NCBI RefSeq assembly: GCF_001425685.1
Contig: NZ_LMCY01000052.1
Location: forward strand, 291 to 64,290
DNA from: Massilia sp. Root335
GTDB lineage: Bacteria > Pseudomonadota > Gammaproteobacteria > Burkholderiales > Burkholderiaceae_D
Length of the DNA: 64,000 nucleotides
Direction: 5' to 3'
Shown: positions 29,376-36,397 of the stretch, one piece after another
How the letters are laid out: each line of letters begins with the position of its first letter
Numbering within the stretch: position 1 is the stretch's first letter
The notes under the pieces: generated by a model
The model's database searches: none
Told to the model about the DNA's origin: nothing
The model's input: only the letters and a program-made list of their open reading frames with translations
Made by a program: the position numbers and the translations under genes

Positions 29376-30086
29376 TCACTTAAAAGCGGGATAGGCGACG
29401 TCGAACGCTTCCCGACGTTCCTTCAGGCCGTTGTTGCCGCCGTTGACCCGCTGGGTGACTTTTGCGACGACCTGGTGCGTGGCGCCTTTGTCCGCCACTT
29501 CGTACACCTTGTATTTCATCCAGAACCAGATCGCCGAACGAATCGAGTAAGGATACTTGACAATCAAGTCGGGATCGTCGACGCAGTTGGGCACCGGCCC
29601 GGACCAATAGCGCGAATATTCCGCGGGGAATAATGAATACTTTTCATAGCCAGTAATTTGCAAGAGCCCGCGTCCGCGAAAATTGGAGCCGTCGTCGGGA
29701 TGGTCGAGACGATTGTTGTTGAGACGCAGGAAATGCTTTCTGCCGATGGCGTTCTGGTCGGCATGCCGGATGAACTTCTTGGAATTTTTCGGGTCCTTGA
29801 GGTAACCATCCTGCTCAGCCTCTTTCGGGTGCGCCCGATAGTACTCGCTGAAGCTCAGCAGCGCCTCTGGCGAGTATTCCCAACTCTCCCGTACAGGTTG
29901 CATGCTGTTGCCGGTTTCACCCTTCACCTGCGAGAAAAAGTGCGCCCGCCGCAATGGTGTGTCGAGCTTGAAGGTTGCCAGGTCAGCGTTCACCTCGTTC
30001 GCAATGCTTTGCAGGTACGCGTCGGTGGCGCGCTTCGAGTCCGTGAAAATCTTCCGCAATTGCGCCACCGTGACCTCGCCCGGCAC
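29376..30086 (-). CDS. GH19 peptidoglycan hydrolase, probable antibacterial effector domain
   Basis: 236 residues, a chitinase/lysozyme-type GH19 domain like those of phage endolysins and bacterial effectors. The two catalytic glutamates are in FFSQVKGE57TG and VRE67SWEYSPEALL. The substrate-groove motif FRGRGLLQITGYEKY follows. It should cleave peptidoglycan. There is no signal peptide, so it needs a secretion route; the PAAR gene two positions downstream points to type VI secretion. The start is a GTG without a Shine-Dalgarno sequence. The same frame stays open upstream through a Gln/Pro-rich linker-like stretch, which suggests it is the C-terminal domain of a formerly longer protein. Confidence 0.82.
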   Translation of the reverse strand: MPGEVTVAQLRKIFTDSKRATDAYLQSIANEVNADLATFKLDTPLRRAHFFSQVKGETGNSMQPVRESWEYSPEALLSFSEYYRAHPKEAEQDGYLKDPKNSKKFIRHADQNAIGRKHFLRLNNNRLDHPDDGSNFRGRGLLQITGYEKYSLFPAEYSRYWSGPVPNCVDDPDLIVKYPYSIRSAIWFWMKYKVYEVADKGATHQVVAKVTQRVNGGNNGLKERREAFDVAYPAFK

Positions 30087-30124
30087 CGGTCGCGACGCTT
30101 GGGTTTGGGGCTCATCCTTCTCGT

Positions 30125-30241
30125 GCTGCCCGGCGCCGGCAGTATGGCAATCAGGTCCGCGTGGACGTCCTCAAATGATAGCGACTCGTACTGGGTAACC
30201 AGCCGAGTTGCATGCTGTTCGTAATAGGGGATGGCGGACAT
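30125..30241 (-). pseudogene. N-terminal stub of a class I SAM methyltransferase
   Basis: An ATG preceded by AGGGA opens a 39-codon stretch reading SAIPYYEQHATRLVTQYESL then SFEDVHADLIAILPAPG. This matches the lead-in of small SAM-dependent methyltransferases just before the LDVGAGSGRD motif. Similarity stops there, and the sequence continues in another frame into the GH19 gene. I interpret it as a recombination junction that replaced the rest of the methyltransferase with the hydrolase domain. Confidence 0.55.
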
Positions 30242-30347
30242 CGGCTGTTGTCCCTGCTGTTGAGCTGATTGCTATTGTAATGTGGCACTGTTCAATATCC
30301 ATATTTTTGTTTCAATTGGGCAATTTTTGACAGGTTTGGGATAACAA

Positions 30348-30365
30348 ATTTCGTCATGACGAAAT
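30348..30365. promoter_or_regulatory. Perfect 18-bp palindrome upstream of abiEi
   Basis: ATTTCGTCATGACGAAAT is a perfect palindrome in an AT-rich 210-base promoter region, 90 bases before the antitoxin start. AbiEi antitoxins autorepress by binding inverted repeats in their promoters, so this is a candidate operator. A -10-like TTGTATAG lies at about 30436-30443. Confidence 0.55.
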
Positions 30366-30454
30366 CGCAGCGTGTTTGCCCAACACCGGCTGAGATGATG
30401 AACAAAACCTCGGCAAATATGGATAATTACCTATATTTTGTATAGACTGGTGAG

Positions 30455-31057
30455 ATGAACCAGGCCGACAGAATTCTTGAGCTGGCGCGATCCAAGGGCG
30501 TGCTGCGTACCCGTGACGTGGACAGTGCCGGCGCATCGCGCGCGCTCCTCGCGTCGCTGACCGATGAAGGCAAGCTGCTCAAGCTTGGTCGCGGCTTGTA
30601 TGTTCTGCCCGACCGCGCAGCATCTGCCTACGACACCTTCGCCGAAGTGGCCGCGCGCAGCGAAAATGGCGTGCTATGTCTGCTGTCCGCGCTGCGCTTC
30701 CACGACCTGACGACGCAGCAGTCCTCCGACGTGTGGCTCGCCATCCCGCACAAGGCCCACGCGCCGCGCTTCGACTATCCACCTCTGCGCGTGATTCGCA
30801 TGTCCGGACCGGCGATGACCGAAGGTGTGGAGACGGTCGATGTCGCCGGTACGCAGGTGCGCGTGTTCGGCGTGGCGAAGACGGTTGCCGACTGCTTCAA
30901 ATTCCGCAATAAGATCGGTCTCGACGTCGCCCTGGAAGCGCTGCGCGAAGCCTGGAACGGTAAGCGCACAACGATGGATGAACTGTGGCGCTACGCCGAG
31001 ATCTGTAGGGTGGCGAACGTCATGCGTCCGTACCTGGAAACCGTAGGGGTAGCATGA
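30455..31057 (+). CDS. abiEi: AbiEi-family antitoxin
   Basis: 200 residues. The N-terminal winged-helix domain has VLRTRDVDSAGASRALLASL and LLKLGRGLYVLPD. The central and C-terminal parts include VFGVAKTVADCFKFRNKIGLDVALEALREAW, the standard AbiEi signature. It should bind DNA to repress the operon and neutralise the AbiEii toxin in this type IV abortive-infection system. It overlaps abiEii by 4 bp. The operon lies in the tRNA-Leu island. Confidence 0.92.
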   Translation: MNQADRILELARSKGVLRTRDVDSAGASRALLASLTDEGKLLKLGRGLYVLPDRAASAYDTFAEVAARSENGVLCLLSALRFHDLTTQQSSDVWLAIPHKAHAPRFDYPPLRVIRMSGPAMTEGVETVDVAGTQVRVFGVAKTVADCFKFRNKIGLDVALEALREAWNGKRTTMDELWRYAEICRVANVMRPYLETVGVA

Positions 31058-31896
31058 AGGTGACGAATCGCGCCGCATCCATCCGCGCGCGCCTACTGAA
31101 CCGCGCACGCGCCGAGAGGGCGGACTTTAACCTGATGCTGACGCGGTATTCGCTTGAACGCCTGCTGTACCGATTGAGCGTATCGCCGTGGGCCGACCAG
31201 TTCCTGTTGAAGGGTGCGCTGCTCTTCGACCTGTGGTTCGACCAGCCGCATCGGCCAACCCGGGACATCGACCTCCTCGGGTTTGGTCCCTCGGAGATCG
31301 ACCATTTGATCGCGGTCTTTCAGCAGGTCTGCACGACGTCGTCCGATGATGGCATCCTCTTCGACCACGCGAGCGTGCGGGCGGCACCGGTTCGCAAAGA
31401 GGCGAATTATGAGGGCGTGCGCGTCACCCTGACCGGCACTCTGGATAATGCACGCTGCTCGGTGCAGATTGATGTGGGCTACGGCGATGCCGTCACGCCG
31501 GCTCCGGAACTCGTGCAGTTCCCGGCTCTTCTGGACGATGTCGAGGCACCGTCGCTGCGCGCCTATCCGGTGTACACCGTGATCGCAGAGAAGTACGAAG
31601 CGATCGTCAGCCTCGGCATGGCGAATACGCGCATGAAAGATTACTTTGATCTCTGGTTCCTTGCGACCTATGTCGAGATCGATGCCGCTGTCCTGCGACA
31701 AGCTGTTCAGGCGACGTTCGCGCGCCGACGAACCGAAGTGCCTGCGACCGTCCCGATGGGGCTGAGCAGCGCCTTTTTGGCGAGCCCGGTCAAGCAGCAG
31801 CAGTGGCGCGCGTTTCTCTCCAAAAGCAAGCTTGAAGCCCCGGGCCTAGATGAGGTGATAGCGACGCTGCGACGCTTGCTTGCAATTGGGGACTGA
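31054..31896 (+). CDS. abiEii: AbiEii-family nucleotidyltransferase toxin
   Basis: 280 residues of the DUF1814/AbiEii toxin family, GTP-binding nucleotidyltransferases that act on tRNA and arrest growth during phage infection. The catalytic motif FLLKGALLFDLWF is followed by PTRD71-I-D73, and later AEKYEAIVSLGMANTRMKDYFDLW matches the conserved helices. The active site looks intact, so the toxin is probably functional. It is translationally coupled to the antitoxin. Confidence 0.92.
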   Translation: MKVTNRAASIRARLLNRARAERADFNLMLTRYSLERLLYRLSVSPWADQFLLKGALLFDLWFDQPHRPTRDIDLLGFGPSEIDHLIAVFQQVCTTSSDDGILFDHASVRAAPVRKEANYEGVRVTLTGTLDNARCSVQIDVGYGDAVTPAPELVQFPALLDDVEAPSLRAYPVYTVIAEKYEAIVSLGMANTRMKDYFDLWFLATYVEIDAAVLRQAVQATFARRRTEVPATVPMGLSSAFLASPVKQQQWRAFLSKSKLEAPGLDEVIATLRRLLAIGD

Positions 31897-32025
31897 GATC
31901 GGACTCGCCCGCAGACGCTTTAGGCATTTTAGGTCCATGACGTTTGGCGTTCGGCATCCGTGAACAAAGTATGGATACAAAAACGCGGGCTGGTAATGGA
32001 CGAGCTCAAACTTCGGCGCACAAAA

Positions 32026-32057
32026 AAACCGCGTTCCCAGAGGGAGAAACGCGGTTT
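32026..32057 (-). terminator. Intrinsic terminator next to the middle tRNA-Leu scar
   Basis: The stem has arms AAACCGCGTT and AACGCGGTTT. On the minus strand it is followed by a run of seven T. It lies just beyond the tRNA-Leu fragment at 32092 in the tRNA direction, repeating the arrangement at 27791. It may also end abiE transcription on the plus strand. Confidence 0.75.
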
Positions 32058-32091
32058 CTTGGACTTTGCGGGACTACTACAGATGAGTAGG

Positions 32092-32111
32092 TGGTGCCTC
32101 CGGCCGGAATC
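32092..32111 (-). other. tRNA-Leu 3'-end fragment (probable att scar, middle)
   Basis: A 20-base exact copy of the 3' end of the tRNA-Leu gene, including CCA. Together with the copy at 27866 and the intact gene at 32779 it divides the island into two intervals. Confidence 0.75.
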
Positions 32112-32191
32112 CGAACTACAATAAAATCAACTGCTTATAGCCCTGGCGCGTAAATTCTGCGTACCTGTACCTGATCTTTTCAGAGAAACCA

Positions 32192-32611
32192 ATGCCTGGA
32201 TTTTCAATTCCCGATGATTTCCCCTTGCAGGATTTCGTAGCCCAAGAACTGGCAAACATCTCGATCGGACGCCACTCCCTTGCCATGGCATTTACACGAG
32301 TTCGAGCCGTAGTGGCTGGCACACCAAAATACGAAGACGGCGCATCTATCTGGATCGAAGCTGGCTTCAGGCTCGAAACGCCATCGGGAGAGATCATCAC
32401 TGCTCGCAATGCGGATCTGTCGTTGAAGGCGGCTCATCTGCTTCCGCTCCTCGGACAGGAGATTACCTCAGTTGAACGCCAAGCTAACAATCAACTCAGC
32501 CTGAAGTTCTCTGACGGTTCAGAATTGCTACTGGTCGTGGACGAGCAGGGGTATGAGTCCTACCACCTCCAAATTGCGGGGGATTCGATCGACGTGACCA
32601 AAGAGTGGTAA
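32192..32611 (+). CDS. Hypothetical protein, possibly DUF6188-like
   Basis: 139 residues, no signal peptide or membrane segment. The C-terminal part (ITSVERQANNQLSLKFSDGSELLL then YESYHLQIAGD) resembles the strand-rich end of DUF6188-type proteins, some of which sit next to toxins as immunity genes. That resemblance is recalled, not searched. It is alone between two tRNA-Leu 3' ends, with lower GC than flanking genes, so it is probably imported cargo. No function can be assigned. Confidence 0.6.
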   Translation: MPGFSIPDDFPLQDFVAQELANISIGRHSLAMAFTRVRAVVAGTPKYEDGASIWIEAGFRLETPSGEIITARNADLSLKAAHLLPLLGQEITSVERQANNQLSLKFSDGSELLLVVDEQGYESYHLQIAGDSIDVTKEW

Positions 32612-32778
32612 GTCAGGCGTAAATGCCGCGTAATTTGTGCGTAATTGATCGACGGAAGATGCGGCGATTTGCGGTAATGTGCGGATCTTCAGCACAAGGG
32701 ACTGAAGGGCTAAATCCCTGAAAGTATTGAAGAAACAGTAGATTGCGGGATTTTGAGGGGTCGTGCGATGCAAGCTGT

Positions 32779-32863
32779 TGGTGCCTCCGGCCGGAATCGA
32801 ACCGGCACGCCTTTCGGCGCTTGATTTTGAGTCAAGTGCGTCTACCAATTCCGCCACAGAGGC
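32779..32863 (-). tRNA. tRNA-Leu (anticodon CAA)
   Basis: 85 bases on the minus strand. It has the acceptor stem GCCTCTG with its complement, a D-loop GGCGGAATTGGTAGACGC, an anticodon stem-loop CTTGA-CTCAAAA-TCAAG giving CAA, the long variable arm expected for Leu, T-loop GGTTCGATTCC and an encoded CCA. It decodes UUG. Its 3' end is duplicated at 32092 and 27866. Confidence 0.95.
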
Positions 32864-33011
32864 TGCAAGCGCAGGCGCGCATATTAGCACATGTGATGCC
32901 AAACTGACCAGCGCGCGAGGATGGCGTATTGCCGGCAGTGGGCGCAGGGGGCGTTCCGGCGTATGATCTCGCCTACTTGAGCTAACGCGCCGCCCTGAAG
33001 CGGCCTGGACG

Positions 33012-34979
33012 ATGAAGAATAAGAAAATACGCGAGATCATCCTCGGCAAGCCGCTCGATCCCATGAAGAGCGAGACGCGCCACTCGATGGCCCTGGTCGC
33101 CTTCCTGGCCTGGGTCGGGCTCGGGGCGGACGGCCTGTCCTCCTCCTCGTACGGTCCGGAAGAAACCTTTCGCGCGCTCGGTCCCCATACGCACCTCGGC
33201 CTGTACATGGCCGTCGCCACCGCCGTCACGGTGTTCATCATCGCGCTCGCCTACAACCAGGTGATCGAGCTGTTCCCGACCGGGGGCGGCGGCTACCGTG
33301 TGGCCACCAAGCTCGTCGGGCCGTACCTGGGTCTCGTGTCCGGTTGCGCGCTGATCCTCGACTATGTGCTCACCATCGCGATCTCGATCGCGTCCGGCGT
33401 CGATGCGCTCGCGTCGTTCCTGCCGCTCGGCTTCCAGCCTTATAAACTCTGGGCCGAAGCGTTTTTCATCGGCCTGTTGATCGTGATGAACCTGCGCGGG
33501 CTGAAGGAGGCGATCCAGATCCTGCTGCCGATCTTCCTCGGCTTCGTCGCCACGCACATCGTGCTGATCGTGTACGGCATCGTGGCGCACGCGTCGCACC
33601 TGCCGCAGCTGCTGCCGAATACGATGGCCGAAACGGGCTCGCTCGCCGGCCAGATCGGCTGGACCGGCGTGGCCGGCATGCTGCTGCTCGCGTATTCCCA
33701 GGGCGGCGGTACTTATACGGGCCTGGAGGCCGTGTCGAACAACGTCAACCTGCTGGCCGAGCCGCGCGTCCGCACGGGCAAGGTGACGATGTTCTACATG
33801 GCGCTGTCGCTGGCGATCACGGCCGGCGGCATCATCCTCTTGTACCTGCTGTGGGATGCGCGGCCGACGGCCGGCGAGACGCTGAACGCGACCACGTTCC
33901 GCCGCATCATCGCCCACATGGGCCTCGGCAGCGAACTGGTGAACCAGGTAGTGCTCGCCGTCGCTCTCGCCTTCGAGGCCGGGCTGTTGTTCGTGGCGGC
34001 CAACACGGGCTTCCTGGGCGGGCCGTCGGTGCTGTCGAACATGGCGTCGGATTCGTGGGTGCCCCACCAGTTCCGCTACCTGTCCACGCGCCTCGTGACG
34101 CAGAACGGTATCCTCGTGATGGGCATCGCCGCGCTGGCGATCCTGTTCTGGACGCGCGGCCAGGTCACGCTGCTCGTCGTGCTGTATTCGATCTCGGTGT
34201 TCCTGACGTTCGCGATCTCGCTGTTCGGCCTGTGCCTGTACTGGTGGCGCCATCGCAAGGACACCGACAATGTGCGCTGGGTGCGGCGCTTCCTGCTGTC
34301 GCTGGTCGGTTTCGTGATCTGCGCCGGCATCCTGGCCGTGCTGCTCGTCGAGCGCTTCACGCAGGGCGGCTGGGCCACGGCGCTCATCATCGCCGCCATC
34401 GCCGGCCTGTGCATCTTCATCCGCAACCACTACCGCGAAACCAAGCGCGCCATCCGCTCGGTCGACCGGGTGTTCGCCAACCAGCCGTTCGGCCCGGTGA
34501 AGGAAGTCGCCGAGCCGGAGCCGGAGGCGCAGACGGCCGTGTTCATCGTCGGTAATTCCCGTGGCGGTGGCCTGCATGCGCTGCTGTGGGTGTTGCGCAT
34601 GTTCCCCGGCCACTTCAAGAACTTCCTGTTCGTGAACGCGCGCACGGTCGACTCGCACGCGTACGGCGGCGAGGGTGCGCTCGAAAAGATGCGCAAGGAT
34701 GCGGCGCGGACGCTGGAATACTTCGTCGATTTCTGCCAGAGCCATGGGATGGCGTCGGCGTCCTACATCGGCTTCGGCACGGACGCGGTGGAAGAAGTGA
34801 CCCGCATGTGCGAGCAGATCAACCGCGAGTACCCGAACACCATTTTCTTCACCAGTAAATTGATCTTCGCATCCGACAACTGGTTCACGCGGCTGCTGCA
34901 CAACCAGGCGTCACTGGCGGTGCAGCGCCGGCTGCACCTGGAAGGCTTGCAGATGGTGATCCTGCCGATGAAGGTGTGA
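33012..34979 (+). CDS. APC-superfamily permease, KimA-like
   Basis: 655 residues. About twelve hydrophobic helices (roughly 25-480) with the N-terminal signature GLGADGLSSSSYGPEE and GGGGYRVATKLVG are followed by a C-terminal cytoplasmic domain of about 170 residues (AVFIVGNSRGGGLHALLWVLRMF). This two-part layout matches the KimA/YdaO group of the amino acid-polyamine-organocation superfamily, whose characterised member imports potassium with protons. Amino-acid transport is the alternative. It lies immediately outside the tRNA-Leu island and belongs to the core chromosome. Confidence 0.82.
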   Translation: MKNKKIREIILGKPLDPMKSETRHSMALVAFLAWVGLGADGLSSSSYGPEETFRALGPHTHLGLYMAVATAVTVFIIALAYNQVIELFPTGGGGYRVATKLVGPYLGLVSGCALILDYVLTIAISIASGVDALASFLPLGFQPYKLWAEAFFIGLLIVMNLRGLKEAIQILLPIFLGFVATHIVLIVYGIVAHASHLPQLLPNTMAETGSLAGQIGWTGVAGMLLLAYSQGGGTYTGLEAVSNNVNLLAEPRVRTGKVTMFYMALSLAITAGGIILLYLLWDARPTAGETLNATTFRRIIAHMGLGSELVNQVVLAVALAFEAGLLFVAANTGFLGGPSVLSNMASDSWVPHQFRYLSTRLVTQNGILVMGIAALAILFWTRGQVTLLVVLYSISVFLTFAISLFGLCLYWWRHRKDTDNVRWVRRFLLSLVGFVICAGILAVLLVERFTQGGWATALIIAAIAGLCIFIRNHYRETKRAIRSVDRVFANQPFGPVKEVAEPEPEAQTAVFIVGNSRGGGLHALLWVLRMFPGHFKNFLFVNARTVDSHAYGGEGALEKMRKDAARTLEYFVDFCQSHGMASASYIGFGTDAVEEVTRMCEQINREYPNTIFFTSKLIFASDNWFTRLLHNQASLAVQRRLHLEGLQMVILPMKV

Positions 34980-34992
34980 GGCCGGCCGGCGA

Positions 34993-35018
34993 GGCCAGGC
35001 TCAGCAGCTGAGCTGGCC
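34993..35018. terminator. Stem-loop between convergent genes
   Basis: GGCCAG and CTGGCC arms enclose a further CTCA/TGAG pairing. It overlaps the stop of the minus-strand gene and lies 13 bases past the permease stop. No T-run, so a weak call. Confidence 0.35.
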
Positions 35019-35474
35019 GCGCAGGGCGCGCAGCGTGCACATCGGGCCGGTGACTTCGAGCATGTGATCGCGCACGGTGACCGTGATGTCGGCGCCCCGC
35101 CATGTCGGCCAGCGCGCCGTGCGCATGCGGTAGCGCACGGTGCCGGGACTGCGTTCGTCCGCCGCATAGCCGAGCCGCTCCATGGCGTCGTCCAGCGTGC
35201 CGACCAGGTGGCAGGCGGAGAAGCGCGTCGTGACCTCGAACCGGCCGGGAAGCGTCCGCGCGACGGCCGGCAGCAGGCCGCCCAGCAGCACCGGCACGAC
35301 GATGTAGCCGAGCGGCGCCGTCGGATCGATCAGGTGGAAGGCGAGGACAAGGGCGGGCAGGCCCAGCACCATGCTCAGCAATAAAAGCGCCGCGCGCTGG
35401 ACGGGGACGGCCGGGGATGGGCGATGCGGTCCCTTCCGGACGCGCTCGATCTCGGAAAACGTCACGCTTTTCAT
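35001..35474 (-). CDS. Hypothetical two-helix membrane protein
   Basis: 157 residues. A short cytoplasmic head precedes two adjacent hydrophobic helices (ALLLLSMVLGLPALVLAFHLI and GYIVVPVLLGGLLPAV, about residues 30-75). A soluble C-terminal domain of about 80 residues (FEVTTRFSACHLVGTLDDAMERLGY) follows. The start was chosen at MKSVTF because AAAGGA lies upstream of it. I do not recognise the family. It is convergent with the permease gene. Confidence 0.7.
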   Translation of the reverse strand: MKSVTFSEIERVRKGPHRPSPAVPVQRAALLLLSMVLGLPALVLAFHLIDPTAPLGYIVVPVLLGGLLPAVARTLPGRFEVTTRFSACHLVGTLDDAMERLGYAADERSPGTVRYRMRTARWPTWRGADITVTVRDHMLEVTGPMCTLRALRGQLSC

Positions 35475-35758
35475 GGAGAGTCCTTTCGTTGAACGACGGC
35501 TGGGACCGGCCGCATACTCCATTTTGATCAAGCGCCTTCGCAGCGGATTGACTTCCCTCAAACTCGCTTTTTCCGAAATGAACTGTTTTTAGAACGAAAA
35601 ATTCCTAGAAGGAAAATTCTTTTCTGAACAGAAATGAGTGAAATTTGTGCGAGACCTAACGGTTGGTCAGGCTTGCGGAATTTAAGCTGTGGCGACGGAT
35701 CGGTGCAAGACACGCGTTCCTGGATAGCGAGTCCGATTAATCTTTCAACGGAACTATC

Positions 35759-36370
35759 ATGACACTCAAATCTCTCGTTCTGGCCGTGGTCGCGGGCGCA
35801 GCCCTCATGGCGCAAGGCGCGGGGGCGGCAACGGTCGATCGCACGGCGCCGCTCGTGACGGCGGACGACGGCCTCGGCGGCTTCAATGCGCATTTCGGCG
35901 ATACGTTTGCGCAATCGACCACCGGCAGCACCTTCACCGATATCTTCACCTTCGACGTCGGCACGCCATTCGACGCTGCCGCCTCGCTGACGTCGTCCTA
36001 CCTCAACACGCCGCAGGCCAAGGACCTCCTGATCACGGGCTTCTCGCTGTATCGCTACGATCCGGTCACGAAGGCCATGCTCGGTACGGCGATCGCCGGC
36101 ATCGACGGGACCGGGACCGGTACCGATGCCCCCGATTCCTGGTCGCTCTCCGGCTATGGGCTGACGAGCGGTTCCTACGCGATCCAGGTGGATGGGCAGG
36201 TGCGCGGCGTCGGCGGCGGGGCGTTCGGCGCCGACCTGACGATCTCGCCGGTGCCGGAGCCGCAGACCTGGGGCATGCTGCTGGCCGGCCTGGGCGTGTG
36301 CTCGACGCTGGCCTGGCGCCGGCGCCAGTTCGTGCGCGCGGACGACAGGCGCATCCGGCGTCCGTCCTGA
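35759..36370 (+). CDS. FxDxF-type PEP-CTERM exported protein
   Basis: 203 residues with a signal peptide (LVLAVVAGAALMAQGAGA). A beta-rich body has TFTDIFTFDVG, the FxDxF-like motif of one PEP-CTERM subfamily. The sorting signal is VPEPQTWGMLLAGLGVCSTLAWRRRQ in layout. The tail after the Arg cluster is about 15 residues longer than usual. Likely processed by an exosortase encoded elsewhere and released to the cell surface or matrix. The 284-base upstream region is AT-rich and probably carries its promoter. Confidence 0.8.
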   Translation: MTLKSLVLAVVAGAALMAQGAGAATVDRTAPLVTADDGLGGFNAHFGDTFAQSTTGSTFTDIFTFDVGTPFDAAASLTSSYLNTPQAKDLLITGFSLYRYDPVTKAMLGTAIAGIDGTGTGTDAPDSWSLSGYGLTSGSYAIQVDGQVRGVGGGAFGADLTISPVPEPQTWGMLLAGLGVCSTLAWRRRQFVRADDRRIRRPS

Positions 36371-36397
36371 ACGGATAGCGCGCCGGCGCGCTGCGGA

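Noticed and set aside
27952-31982. Shared ATGGATACAAA strings at both ends of the main island interval (27954 and 31970) as element ends
   Set aside because: Only about 11 bases match and they are not at equivalent distances from the tRNA scars; likely chance or a minor integrase relic.
32528-33241. A 237-residue minus-strand frame that crosses the tRNA-Leu
   Set aside because: It runs through a structural RNA gene and overlaps the permease start, and no integrase or other motif is recognisable.
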